A DNA stretch of 64,000 bases from Corythucha ciliata (GCA_038030265.1 CM075942.1:12296029-12360028), one strand, 5' to 3'. Counted from the first letter of the stretch, positions 13,150 through 24,030 are shown. Program-made: numbers and translations. Notes: generated by a model from the sequence alone, not told the origin.

Positions 13150-14560
13150 TAAAAACCAACAATGCGGGGCTTGACTCGGAAACTGACAAAGTTTCTGTAA
13201 ACTGTATAAAGCGCTCCAAAAACTGAAAAATTAGCCTGGAAACTCAAAAAGTGGCCTGGGAACCGACAATGTGACATGGAACCTAAGTGACAAAATGGAA
13301 GTGAAAATGACAAAGTGGCAGGTGAACTGACTGAGTCCGCAAAGAAACTGCGACGATAAACGATCTAAAAACTGACAAAGTGGCCTAGAAACAGGCAAAA
13401 TGACTTACCAATTGACGCAGTTATTTTGAAACTGACAATAAGCGACTAGGAAGCTGACAAAGTCACCTGTAAACTGTAAAAGCAGACGGGTAGCAGCTGC
13501 GGTGACCAAAAAACTGGCACAGCTTCCTAGAAACTTACAAAATGATTGGTATAATTGAAAAAAGTGACTTGAAAACTAAAATAGTGGTTTCGAAACTGAC
13601 ACAAAAGGACTTGGAAGCGGCCTGAAAACTGGGAAATTGACGTGATGGAAACTCACGAAAGTGGCTTGGAAACCGACAGTGTGACATGAAAACTGACTAA
13701 GCGACACTGAGATCATTAATGTGGCAGGGAAAATGACTGATTGTCCTGGAAACTGACTGAGTAACCAGGAAACTGTGACAATAAGTGACTTGGAAGCTGA
13801 CCAAGTGGCCAGGAAACTGACAAAATAAATTGCCAATTATCACAGTGACTTGGAAACTGATAATAAGCGTCTTGAAAGCAGTCAAAGTCACCTGTAAACA
13901 GTAAAAAGGAAACTGGCACAGTGTTCTGGAAAGTTATAAAATGATTGGAACTTGACAAATTGACCCGGAAACTGACAATAAATGGCTTGGAAACCGACAG
14001 GGTGGCCTGGAAATTAAAAAGGTGACTTCGAAACTAACAAAAAGTGACTTGGAAGCTGACGAATTGGTCTTTAAAGTGTAAAAGTGCCCTGAAAACTGAC
14101 AAATTGACCTGGAAACTTACAAAGTGATCTGGAAGCTGACAAAGGGGCCCGTGAACTGCGGCCTGAAAACTGGAAAATTCATGTGGAAACTCACGAAGTG
14201 GCCTAGAAACCGACAGTGTGACATGAAAACTGACTAAACGACATTAAGATCATCAATGTGGCCGGGAAAATGACTAATTGTCCTGGAAACTGACTGAGTA
14301 ACCATGCAGGAACCTGCGACAATAAGTGGCCAGGAAACTGACAAAATGACTTGCCAATTAACACAGTGACCTGGAAACTGACAAGGTGGCCTGGAAATTA
14401 AAAAGATGACTTCAAAACTGACATAAAGTGACTTGGAAGCTGTCAAATTGGTCTTTAAACTGTAAAAGTGCCCTGGAAACTGACTAAGTGTCGGTATAAT
14501 CGTCAAAGCGGTATGAAAACTAACACATTGGCCTGGATACTATAGCGAAGAGACTTGGTA
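13150..14560. repeat. ~21 bp minisatellite with ~540 bp higher-order period, family D
   Basis: Units of about 20-22 bases follow the pattern 'ctggaaactgacaaagtggc'. The block starting near 13617 ('gcggcctgaaaactgggaa') recurs near 14158 in the same order of variants over roughly 190 bases. This gives a higher-order period of about 541 bases, produced by duplication of a multi-unit segment. Open frames on the minus strand rich in 'QFPGH' and 'SVSWPL' are translations of the repeat, not genes. Confidence 0.8.
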
Positions 14561-15230
14561 ACATCATTTTTCGTCCTTGCTAGTAGAAACTGACTTTTCA
14601 TACAAGCGTATGAAAAAACCCCCAGAATCTGATTCCTTCGGCAATAAAACGCTTATTTCAGCTCTGATACCCTAAAACAGGATCTATCAGTGACAATTTT
14701 ATAGTTTTTATCATTTTCCGCCGTATAAGCAATTTAATCTCATTTAGCGAAAAGAACGACTTGAGCCTGGATGAACGGGAAGGGTGACAGCAACATTCGC
14801 CCCCTCCTTGTAAAAAAGCACGCATTTACCCCCACACAGCAGTTTTAACCGACAATCGGTGTTTGTTGGGCCTCTAGAATGTTCTAGGCTATGGGACTTG
14901 TTTATAGGGCGGGCAACTCAAATCACGCACGGGTCCAGTCGATGAGCGTGGAGTGTGATCCAAAGTTCCGGTTTTCGTTCTATCAAAAACTTTAATTTCA
15001 CACGACTGAATACGACTAAATACCAAATTTCGTGCTTTCGGCTGTCTTGAAAATCAAATTTTTGATCTCTCCTCTAAAAACCTGTTTTTGGAATTGGCTC
15101 ATCTGAATACCTTGAAACGGTTAATTGCTGCTCCGAATCTTATTGGACGGTCTAACTGGGTAAAAATCACCCATTTCTATATTAGCATTTAAATTAGTAA
15201 AAAGTCCATTTTTTATTCCTACATAAAGAG
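14561..15230. other. Intergenic DNA left of the retrotransposon nest
   Basis: Nothing recognised. The segment ends at the AAAAT pentamer (15231-15235) that is the presumed left target-site copy of the outer copia element. Confidence 0.5.
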
Positions 15231-15235
15231 AAAAT

Positions 15236-15347
15236 TGTTGATATTATAATCTACATTATTTTTTTTATTTTTTTCTTCCTCTTGAGATCATACGATTATT
15301 GTTTTTCCGTTTGAAAATAAAGATCTTTAAAATAAAGAGTTACAATA
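15236..15347 (+). repeat. Outer copia 5' LTR
   Basis: Begins TGTTGATATTATAATC and ends GTTACAATA directly before the primer-binding site. It aligns with the copy at 24072, with several substitutions plus length differences in the T tract and a duplicated 'ttttttg' stretch. It is clearly more diverged than the inner LTR pair. Confidence 0.88.
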
Positions 15348-15360
15348 GGTTATGGGCGGC
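15348..15360 (+). promoter_or_regulatory. Outer copia primer-binding site (half-tRNA type)
   Basis: GGTTATGGGC directly abuts the LTR. The same ten bases start the inner element's site. Drosophila copia is known to prime from an internal fragment of initiator tRNA-Met at a site beginning with this sequence, so the same unusual primer is inferred here. The match decays after ten bases. Confidence 0.75.
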
Positions 15361-15509
15361 AGACTTCCAAAAGTGGTTTAAATTAAAGAATTTGTAAAAA
15401 AAAAAAACAAACAAAAAACAAACAAACAAACAAACAAAAAAATCGACAAACGAAGTTACGTACGGACAATTATAGATCATGGTCACTAAGGGCGCAAGGC
15501 ATTTTAACG

Positions 15510-16200
15510 ATGAAAGGTCTGGAGATGGCGATACAGGAAGATTTCGAAGTTAGAAGTGACGAACGAAGTCGGAGTATCTACAACAAATGCAAAGCTATAA
15601 TAACGCTAAGCGTTGACGACGAAAATCTCGAAAACATAAGCGAATGCACGACAGCACAAGATATGTGGCAAACTTTGAAGAAAGCTCACGAAAAAACGGA
15701 CAAATATCACAGAATTGCGATTTTGAGGGATTACGTAAATGACAAAAAATCATAGAACGAAACCATTAAAAACTACGTGCGAACGGAAAACGAAAAAAGA
15801 TGAAATCTCAAGCAGTACGGCCTATCCCTGGACGATAACATTCACATCGGAATAATATTAATTGGATTACCGGCTGAGTACGACTGAATCATTAGAAGTA
15901 TCAATCTTCAAGACGACAATAACAAATTAGAAAACATCACATCGTGACTGATTGATGAGGAACAAATGTTTATGCAACGAAATTCAAGAACGAACGAAGA
16001 CAACAACGTAACAACTTTTAACGCCAACACACGAACACCAAGAGCAAACGACAACCACCAAAAACAGAAGAAGATGAAAAACCTTTAAGGACGACACCTA
16101 CCAGGGAACGAAAATACATTAAATGTTTTAGATGCAACAATTTCGGACACATCGGACGTTACTGTGACAAGTATGGTGACCACCTGAATCTACGGCAACC
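15510..16200 (+). pseudogene. gag: Outer copia gag (nucleocapsid) remnant
   Basis: The frame from 15510 encodes a copia-type Gag segment (the TAQDMWQTLKKAHE region). It is broken by stops at 15753, 15801, 15885, 15945 and 16086. A single zinc knuckle of the CX2CX4HX4C form, CFRCNNFGHIGRYC, follows at 16124-16165 in another frame, so a frameshift lies between them. The N-terminal part expected upstream of the KGLEMAIQ stretch is missing or very short, which suggests a deletion near 15480-15510. Gag would package the element's RNA in virus-like particles. This copy cannot encode it. Confidence 0.85.
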
Positions 16201-16249
16201 AAGAAACCAACGTTATGAGAAAGAATCAACGACAAACTTATGCGCTTGT

Positions 16250-17013
16250 TTAACGAACAATAAAAATCAAGCAACATGAGTAATCGACAGTGGTGCGACG
16301 TACCAAATGGTTAATGACATCAAGAAACTCACGAAAGCTACACGATTCAGAACGGAAATTACATGTGCGAACGGCGAAAACATCTACTCCGATTTGCGAG
16401 GCCATGCCAATGTTAGTTGGAGCAATAAAAGCGGCGGCAAAAACATGACACTGGACGACGTACTTCATGGAAAAAACTTAAAGACGAATTTAATTTCTTT
16501 ATCGAGGCTGTGCACCGACGGATCACACTGCACCATTGACGAGTCAAAACTACACGTATACGACAAAAATAATGACGTTATTCTAATTGGGAACAAGAAA
16601 AATGAATTATACTGTGCTGACGAATCGACCTCAAAAAGCTACTCGGTGACGACAGGCGAACCAAATCTTTGGCACAAACGACTTGGACATCCCAACGATC
16701 AATCAATGAAGGAACTTGAGCGCATATACAGTATAAAAAACAATTTTTCCAAATGTGACGTCTGCAGGGAATGCAAAATAAAGAGACAACCATTTCCTAA
16801 GTTTACCACGTCTCGAAAAGAACGATGTTTGGATTTGATTCACAGCGACATCATGGGACCGATAAATTCAATTTCCAAAGGCGGAAACAAATTCATCATC
16901 ACGTTCACGGACGACTACAGTAGATACTCTGTTGTCTACGCATTAAAGAATAAAAACGAGGCACTAGAAAAATTCAAAATGTTCAAAAATTACGCAGAAA
17001 ACAAATTCGGACG
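16250..17013 (+). pseudogene. pol: Outer copia protease and integrase N-terminal part
   Basis: The aspartic protease active site DSGAT is at 16286-16300. The strongly conserved tryptophan just upstream is replaced by a TGA stop at 16277. The frame then stays open from 16307 to 17062. Integrase features in order are the zinc-binding WHKRLGHPN and CDVCREC, then HSDIMGP (first catalytic Asp) and TDDYSRYSVV. The frame shifts near 17011-17014, just before the second catalytic Asp. The natural function is polyprotein cleavage and cDNA integration. Confidence 0.88.
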
Positions 17014-17616
17014 GATAACGCAGGAGAATATTCAAGCAACGAATTCCAAAAATTCCTGGTAGCTCACGGCATTGAAAGACAATTGTCAACAGCTTACTGC
17101 CCTCAGCAAAATGTTGTGGCAGAACGGCTGAATCAAACATTAATGAACATCACGAGATGTTTAATAAGAGACGGAAACCTTAGTGGAGAATTTTGGGGAG
17201 AAGCAATCGTAACAGCGTGCTATCTTAAAAACAGACGAACAACTTCAGTGAACGACGGTGAAACTCTGTAGAGACGATGGCATGGGTTTGACGCCAAAGT
17301 AAATCATTTACGACGATTTGGATGCACTTGTTAGTACTTTGACGAAAAGACGAGAGCCAAATGGCAGCCAACAGGCAAACACGCGATATTTTTTGGATAC
17401 GACACTCAAGCAAAAGCTTACAGTCTATGGGACGAACGACAACAAGCCACTATTGTTAGATGTCATGTGAAATTTGACGAAGAAAGAATTGAAGGAGGAA
17501 ATCGAATTAAAGAAGAAATAAAAGAAAATAGACGAAACGCGACAGAAATATTCTACAATACTTACGACGATAACGACGACAAAGAAGACAGCAATGACGA
17601 CAGCGAAAGAAATGAT
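17014..17616 (+). pseudogene. pol: Outer copia integrase C-terminal part, cut by inner element
   Basis: After the frameshift the integrase core resumes with DNAGEYSSNEF (second Asp), then PQQNVVAERLNQ with the catalytic Glu, then the downstream KVNHLRRFGC segment. Stops lie at 17269 and about 17333. From about 17340 the frame is open through an acidic linker (DDNDDKEDSNDD) up to the inner insertion at 17617. The coding frame continues in the same phase beyond the insertion at 22330, so the interruption is a simple one. Confidence 0.87.
17612..17616 (+). repeat. Target-site duplication, left copy (ATGAT)
   Basis: ATGAT immediately precedes the inner 5' LTR and is repeated exactly at 22325-22329 after the inner 3' LTR. 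Five bases is the usual duplication length for copia integrases. Confidence 0.93.
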
Positions 17617-17811
17617 TGTTGGAGAAGTAATTTTGAATTACTAGGGTGTTTGGGCTCGAAAGTTCATGATAAGATAATTAGAGAGGTTACAGTGAGCTGA
17701 GTAAAAAAAAGAGTTCACGAGGTGCGAGAATTGTAAAAAGAAAATAAAATGTTCTGTTTCTTACTCCCTTTAAACGCTTCCATAAATTAAAATCCTTCAA
17801 TTAAAACAACA
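17617..17811 (+). repeat. Inner copia 5' LTR
   Basis: 195 bp, TGTTGGAGAAG to TTAAAACAACA. It differs from the 3' copy by lacking GCAT after 'tagggt' and by two transitions ('gagctgag' versus 'gagttgag', 'cacgagg' versus 'cacaagg'). Confidence 0.96.
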
Positions 17812-17828
17812 GGTTATGGGCCCAGGTT
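17812..17828 (+). promoter_or_regulatory. Inner copia primer-binding site (half-tRNA type)
   Basis: GGTTATGGGCCCAGG follows the LTR with no spacer. It corresponds to the anticodon-arm region of initiator tRNA-Met that Drosophila copia uses as a cleaved half-tRNA primer. That is established for copia and inferred here from the identity. Confidence 0.88.
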
Positions 17829-17897
17829 TTTGGGAGTAAAAGTAAAAACAAGTAAAACGAAAGTGTTAAGCGGTAAAGTTGTGAATACTCGGGAACA

Positions 17898-18930
17898 ATG
17901 TTTGCAAAAAGCGAGGACTCGGATCTGGTTGTGATTGAAAAACTCTCGACCACTTCGACGTTCGGTTTGTGGAAATTTCAGATTACTATCGTGTTTAAGT
18001 CGAATGGACTCTATGATTTAGTCACGGGCACCGAGAAATTTGATGAAAATGCGTCAGCTGAAGCTCAAGCTACTTGGAGAAAAAAGGATGCAAGGGCCCA
18101 AAGAATAATCGTGACAACAGTCGATAAAAAGGTACTTATGCATATTATTAATTGTAGCAACTCTCAAGAAATGTTTACAAAATTGTGTGGCGTTTTTGAG
18201 CTTGAAAATGAGCAACAAAAATGTGCAGTACTTTAAGAATTTTTCACTTTTGAGTACGACAAATCGGAGGACATAGCGACTAATATTTGCCGTTTGGAAC
18301 ATTCAGCTCACACCTTAAAAACTCTAAAAAAGGACATCGATGACGAAATTTTAATGTCTAAAATACTGTCTTCCCTTCCTGAAAAATTTAACCACTTCAT
18401 TAGCGCATGGGAACCGACACCCTGTTCTGAGAAGACACTCACAAATCTCACGGCCCGGCTAATGAGCGAGGAATTGCGAATCACGAAAATTGTCCCTCAG
18501 TCTGTTTCATTCAAGAGCGTCGAAAAGCGATGTTTTAAGTGTCAAAGCACGTCACACTTGGCACGAAACTGTAAAAACGACGGTAAGTCACCCGGTAAAA
18601 CTGTCACTTGCTGGAAGTGTGACAAACCAGGGCATGTTGCTCGAGAGTGTAGATCAGCTGCAAAGAAAAGTTGCGGAATTTGCAAAAATACGAATCATCT
18701 GGAGAAAGACTGTTTCTTTCGTAAAAAAGACAATAATTCTTCTCATGTGACATTTCTGACCGATTCAAGCATCAAAAGTGACAAGTGGGTGATAGATTCC
18801 GGATCATCGTCGCATCTCACGAACAACGAAATTTTACTGTCCAACTGTAGAAAAACTCACGTAGACATCGGAATCGCAAAAAAATCGTCGAGCATGAGTT
18901 CAAAATGTGTCGGCGAACTGACTTCAGCGG
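17898..18930 (+). pseudogene. gag: Inner copia gag-protease, one stop codon, truncated by insertion
   Basis: The frame opens at ATG 17898 (MFAKSEDSD) and is continuous to the insertion, except for a TAA at 18234-18236 within Gag. The preceding residues (QQKCAVL) and following ones (EFFTFEYDKSEDI) belong together. Gag ends with three successive CX2CX4HX4C knuckles: CFKCQSTSHLARNC, CWKCDKPGHVAREC and CGICKNTNHLEKDC (18531-18713). The protease motif VIDSGSSSH follows, with its catalytic Asp at 18795. The frame is then lost into inserted DNA and stops at 18948. Copia elements normally make Gag and Pol from one frame, with Gag favoured by splicing. Whether splicing occurs here is not visible. Confidence 0.9.
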
Positions 18931-19309
18931 GCCTGTTCTGTAACTTTTAGTTGAGTGTCACTATCACTGTCACTGTTCCCTGTCCTTTCAACTGTTCCTT
19001 GTAACTGTCATTTGAACTGCTTCCTGTGATAATGACTGGAGTTCCGTAAAAACCAGCCTAGTGTTCCTTTATAACCTGAATATTACCTTCCCCAACGCCC
19101 GAAAGCCGATCAAAGGTTATAAACAGTACTCTTCAAGTGATCCTTGTAACACCACTTGGCTATCCCAAAGGATAGTGAGAGTGTTCCCCCAGTCGTGACG
19201 TCAGGGGAACAGCTACAAGAGAACACTGAGATACAGAACACCAAAACATGACGTCACAACAGAACCTGACTGTTCCTAGGATCAGTCAAATTCTTACAGA
19301 ACAAGCCCC
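18930..19309. mobile_element. Foldback / MITE-like insertion inside inner copia
   Basis: About 380 bases separate the protease domain from the rest of pol and shift the frame (phase 0 upstream, phase 1 from 19312). The ends are inverted repeats: the left reads GGGCCTGTTCTGTAAC, and the right, reverse-complemented, reads GGGCTTGTTCTGTAAG. Internal inverted pairs include TTTATAACC / GGTTATAAA and CTATCC / GGATAG, with several TGACGTCA-like palindromes. No coding capacity and no clear target duplication were seen, so the superfamily stays open. It must be younger than the host copy, which is itself recent. Confidence 0.75.
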
Positions 19310-19311
19310 CT

Positions 19312-22080
19312 GATGTAGTAACACTTAAAAACGTTCTGTATGTTCCAGATGTTTGTACAAATATTATTTCGGTCAGCGCAATAACTGAAAACGGCGGGTC
19401 AGTAAAAGTTGAGGGACGAAACGTCGAAATAAGTAAAAATGGAAAAAGAGTTCTGGTTGGAGAAAAGAATGAAAAAGGACTCTATGAGGTGGAACTGAGT
19501 CATAGAAAAGAAGAAGCACTGTTTTCAAGAACTTCTGTGGATATTCATACGTGGCACAGAAAACTTGGACACATCGGCTTTGACTCGCTTAAAAAATTAC
19601 TCAAAAACAACGGACTGTCTTACAACGTCGAGGACTTCAATAAAAACAAATTTTGTGAAATCTGTATAAAAGCAAAGCAAACAAGGTTGCCTTTCGATAG
19701 CGAGCGCTGCAGAGCTACACGTCCGCTTGAATTGCTACACTCAGATGTTGCGGGTCCGTTGGAGGTACCGACTTGGGACGGCAAAAATTATTTTCTCACC
19801 GTGATTGACGACTTTACCAATTTTGCGTCGGTTTATTTGTTAAAAAACAAGTTCAAGGTAACAGAAAAACTTATCGAATTCATCATGGCTGCTGAAGCTA
19901 AGTGGGCACTGAAAGTAGCTAAATTTCGGTGTGATAATGGTGGAGAATTTATTAACAATAAATTTAAAACGTTTTGTCAAAGCAAAGGGATCGAAATTGA
20001 TAACACAATATCACATTCTCTCCAGCTAAATGGTAAAGCGGAGCGGCTAAACAGGACGTTTATGGACAAAGTTAGAGCGCTACTTTTCGACTCTGGATTG
20101 AAAAAGGAAATGTGGGGCGAAGCGGTCCAAACAGCTGTTTTTCTAATCAACCGAAGTCCCTGGAGTGCTGTTGAGAAAACACCCGCAGAAAACTGGCATC
20201 AGAAACCACAGGACTATGACAGAATACAAATTTTCGGGAGTAAAGGTTATGCTAAAAAACTTGGGACCTTGAAAAAACTCGACGCCCGCAGTGAAAAATA
20301 CGTATTTGTCGGTTATGCCCCTAACGGCTATCGGCTGTTCGACGAAAAACAACGAAAAATTGTGATTGCCAGAGATGTAGTTTTTGGTGAACCAGAAGAA
20401 GAAATAGAAGTTGACCCCACGCTACGAGTCAATTTTGACGTCTCAGATGAAATGTTAGAAACAGAGGACGTAACAACCGAAAATGACCAAACCCCGGAAA
20501 ATGACGACTCTACGACTGAAAGTGAACCAGAAATTCGTATTAGAAGAAGCTCGAGAGAGAGAAGACTTCCCCTCAGACTTGAAGATTACGCCTTGTTGAC
20601 TTTCGACGAAGCAGTGAATGGACCTGATGGAGACAAATGGAAAAAGGCCATTGAAGAAGAAGTGAACTCAATTAAAAAAAATAAAGTTTGGACTGTGGTT
20701 GATGAAAAGTAAACGAACGGTTCGAAAATACTGTCGAGCAAGTGGGTGTTCAAAGTAAAAGAGAATGGCACCTATAAAGCCAGACTCGTAGTACGCGGCT
20801 GCGAGCAGAAGTACGGACTTGACTATGAAGAAGTATATAGCCTTGTCGTTGGCAGTGCATCACTGCGTTTAATTTTCTCGTTGGCTGCTCAGAAAAACTG
20901 GCACATCAAGACCTTCGACGTGAAGACGGCCTTCTTATACGGAACTCTGGATGAGACGATATACACCAAATTGCCACAAGAATTTGAAGAAGAGGGGAAA
21001 GTGTGCCGGCTCGACAGAGCCCTGTACGGTCTGAAACAAGCACCACTGAACTGGAATAAGAGACTAACAGATTTCTTGATGACTCAAGGATTCGAAGCAA
21101 CGAAAATGGAGCAGTGTGTCTTCACCAACAAATCCAAAAACATGATTCTGGGGATCTACGTGGATGACGGACTTCTTGTTGGAGAAAATGAAACGGAAAT
21201 GACTCAATTTCTTAAAACGCTGAGAAGCGAATTCGAAATCACCGTATGTGACAACCCCACAAGTTTCCTGGTAATGACCGTGGAAATTACAGATGGCTGC
21301 GTAAAACTGGGTCAAGAACAATACGCAAAGAATATTCTACAAAGGTTTCGAATGGATGAGTCAAGACACGTCAGTACTCCATCAAGTATTTCAAAGAACT
21401 ACACGAACGAGACGAAAACGAACTTCCCATACAAAGAGGCCGTGGGGAGCCTGCTCTACTTAGCTAATAAAACTCGACCGGATTTAACATTTGCTGTGAA
21501 TTTCTGTAGTAGAAAAGCCGAAAATCCTACAACTGATAACGTCCAGGATTTAAAAAGAATATTTAGATACCTAAATGGAACGGAACATCTCGGAAAATCT
21601 TTTGGAGGTAATGACTCCAAAGAATTCAAAGCCTACTGCGACGCCGACTACGCAAATGATGAAACAACACGTAAAAGTACCACTGGGTACGTGATCCTCT
21701 ACGGTAACGGACCAATCAGCTGGAAATCTCAGAAACAACCCATTGTTGCTACGTCGACTACGGAGGCGGAATATATTTCTGCATCCGAATGTACAAAGGA
21801 GCTTATGTACATTCAAACTTTGTATGAAGAGCTGACAGGAGAGAAAATAAAGTCGACAATTAACATCGACAACCAAAGTACGATAAAACTAATAAAATGT
21901 GGTGCAATGAGACAACGCAGCAAACACATACAAGTAAGATTTTACTTTATAAAGGAAAAGTATAATGAAGGCGTGATCGACGTTCAATACTGTCCATCGG
22001 AAAAACATATTGCCGATATTTTCACAAAACCTTTGGGATTTAATAAGTTTAACGTTTTCGCGGAAAATTTAGTTTGTTGA
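19312..22080 (+). pseudogene. pol: Inner copia pol: integrase, reverse transcriptase, RNase H
   Basis: One frame runs from 19312 to the stop at 22078-22080, broken only by a TAA at 20710-20712. Integrase: WHRKLGHIG and CEIC form the zinc finger. The catalytic triad is Asp at 19744 (HSDVAGP), Asp at 19933 (CDNGGEF) and Glu at 20041 (GKAERLNR), with 35 residues between the second Asp and the Glu. RT: the FDVKTAFLYG Asp, then YVDD at 21157-21168. RNase H: CDADYAND, TTEAEY and the C-terminal ADIFTKPL signature. All catalytic residues looked for are present. The polyprotein cannot be made in one piece because of the stop and the upstream insertion. Confidence 0.93.
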
Positions 22081-22111
22081 TTTATTGAATTATATAAAGT
22101 TTATCAATCCA

Positions 22112-22125
22112 AAATTAAGAGGGGA
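22112..22125 (+). promoter_or_regulatory. Inner copia polypurine tract
   Basis: AAATTAAGAGGGGA immediately upstream of the 3' LTR is the expected plus-strand primer. The outer element has the comparable TTTAGGGGGAG at 24061-24071. Confidence 0.8.
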
Positions 22126-22324
22126 TGTTGGAGAAGTAATTTTGAATTACTAGGGTGCATGTTTGGGCTCGAAAGTTCATGATAAGATAATTAGAGAGGT
22201 TACAGTGAGTTGAGTAAAAAAAAGAGTTCACAAGGTGCGAGAATTGTAAAAAGAAAATAAAATGTTCTGTTTCTTACTCCCTTTAAACGCTTCCATAAAT
22301 TAAAATCCTTCAATTAAAACAACA
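22126..22324 (+). repeat. Inner copia 3' LTR
   Basis: 199 bp, TGTTGGAGAAG to TTAAAACAACA, followed directly by ATGAT (22325-22329). The extra GCAT relative to the 5' copy sits in 'agggtgcatgtttggg'. Confidence 0.96.
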
Positions 22325-22329
22325 ATGAT

Positions 22330-24030
22330 ATGGTCTACAATGAAAGGGAAATTTTAACCGACAACGAAGCAAACATCGACGACGACGAAGACGACACGCC
22401 GATTTTAAGAAAATTAAATGAGGGAAACACGGACGAAAACGCCAACGACGCAAACCTAGACGACGCTGGACACGAAAGGACACGTTACGGACGCGAAATC
22501 AGACTACCAAAACAATATCGAACCACGAACCTACAAGGAAGCAACCATGAGTAACGAAAAATACAACAATCAATCAACGAGGAACTTAATAATTTACACG
22601 AAAACAACACTTATTGGGATATTGTCAAACGACCCCAAAATCAACGCTTACTAAAAACTATGTGGATCTTCAAACGAAAAAGGAACGAAAAGCGCGAAAT
22701 CATCCGCTACAAAGTTAGACTTGTTGTAGTACTTGGCAATCATCAGGTCAAACACGAAGACTACGACAACGTTTTTGCCCCAGTCGTAATGAGAAAAACG
22801 ATGAGAATTTTTATGGCTCTAAGTGTGAAGAACAACTGGTCAATCGAACACGTTGACATCGGATCAGCTTACTTGAATGCAAAAACTGATCGAGATACCC
22901 CCATCGAAATTCCAGAAGGGGTTGACACCGAGAAATACAAACGGTCATTCTTCTGTAAACTTAATAAAGGACTGTATGGACTGCACGAGGCTGGTCTTTT
23001 GTGGAACGAAGAACTGAATCAATTTTTTATTCGACAAGGACTAAAGCGTTGTCAAGCAGATCCTTGTGTTTACATAAACAAGAAAGAAATTTAATAATCA
23101 CGACATAATAATTATGTCGACGATCTAGCTTTACACGGCGAGGACAGTGAAATAAAGAAAATGAAAATAAATCTCAGCAAACGATTCAAAATCCACGGTT
23201 TGGGAAAAGTACAACGATTACTCTCAATCAACGTTCTAAAACGAGAAAACAGACTGAAACTTACCCAATCGGACTACACGCTCAAATTGTTGGACGATGC
23301 AGGAATGACTAACTGTAAAATGGCGTCTACACCTTTAGAAATGAATCCGAGCTTGACAAAAAATACTTCGGAAGCTGACGACGAAATTAAAAACAAATAT
23401 CAAAAAACATTGGGAGGATTGATGTACCTGGCTACAAACACACGGCCCGACGTAGCATTTGCAACGTTTTATTTGAGTCAGTTCTCATCAAATCCGAGCA
23501 GCGAACATTGGTCAACTGTAAACCACATCTTAAGATACTTGAAGGGAACGGTAGATTTCGGGATTGAATATACGAAGAAAGAAAACGACTCGATCGAAAT
23601 TTACTCGGACTCTGATTAGGGAAGCGACAAGACTGATCGTAAATCCTGTAGCGGCTACGTAATCTGCGTCGCAGAGGGACCAGTATCTTGGGCATCAAGA
23701 AAACAGAGGTGCATTGCTCAAAGCACAGCCGAAGCTGAATTCATCGCGCTGCGTGAGTGCAATAAAGAGAGGGCTTTGCCGCACAATTTTCTTTACAAAA
23801 TAAGCGAGATGAACGAAGAAGATGTGAAAGTCATATGGATGGACAACTTATCAGCCAAGAAGATTGCCGAAACACAAACTACCAGTGACAGAAACAAACA
23901 TATCGACCTAAAACTATTCAGCATCCGAGACGCAATAGCTGATGGCACTCTGACGCTGAACTACGTACCAACCAGCAGCAATCTGGCTGATATATTCACA
24001 AAACCACTGGGTTTTCAAAAATACAGCTAG
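22330..24030 (+). pseudogene. pol: Outer copia reverse transcriptase and RNase H remnant
   Basis: Resumes in the same phase as the integrase segment left of the inner insertion. It begins with an acidic linker, then the RT start (MWIFKRKRNEKREIIRYKVR), the DIGSAYLNAK aspartate motif, GLYGLHEAGLLWN, and YVDD at 23113-23124. The C-terminal RNase H has AQSTAEAEF and [10 protein letters not shown]. The whole stretch stays in one phase but carries stops at 22555, 23092, 23095 and 23617. The last replaces the conserved tryptophan of the RNase H 'DADWA' motif. It is non-functional. Confidence 0.9.

Larger units (their letters stand above)
17617..22324 (+). mobile_element. Inner copia-like LTR retrotransposon (4,708 bp), nested
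   Basis: Boundaries are exact: a 195 bp LTR, a 199 bp LTR and perfect ATGAT duplications. LTR ends are TGTTG and CAACA, perfect inverted pentamers. By eye the two LTRs differ by two transitions and one 4-base indel, about 1% by substitution, which marks a recent insertion. It encodes Gag with three zinc knuckles, protease, integrase, RT and RNase H, and resembles the Drosophila copia lineage in its gag and primer site. It is not intact. There is one stop in gag (18234), one between integrase and RT (20710), and a ~380 bp foldback insertion between protease and integrase. It lies in the same orientation as its host element. Confidence 0.96.

Noticed and set aside
13576..14506. Minus-strand frames rich in QFPGH and SVSWPL
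   Set aside because: They are direct translations of the ~21 bp minisatellite.
18930..19309. Insertion inside inner copia interpreted as an intron
   Set aside because: No GT..AG borders at the coding break, and the inverted termini fit a mobile element better.
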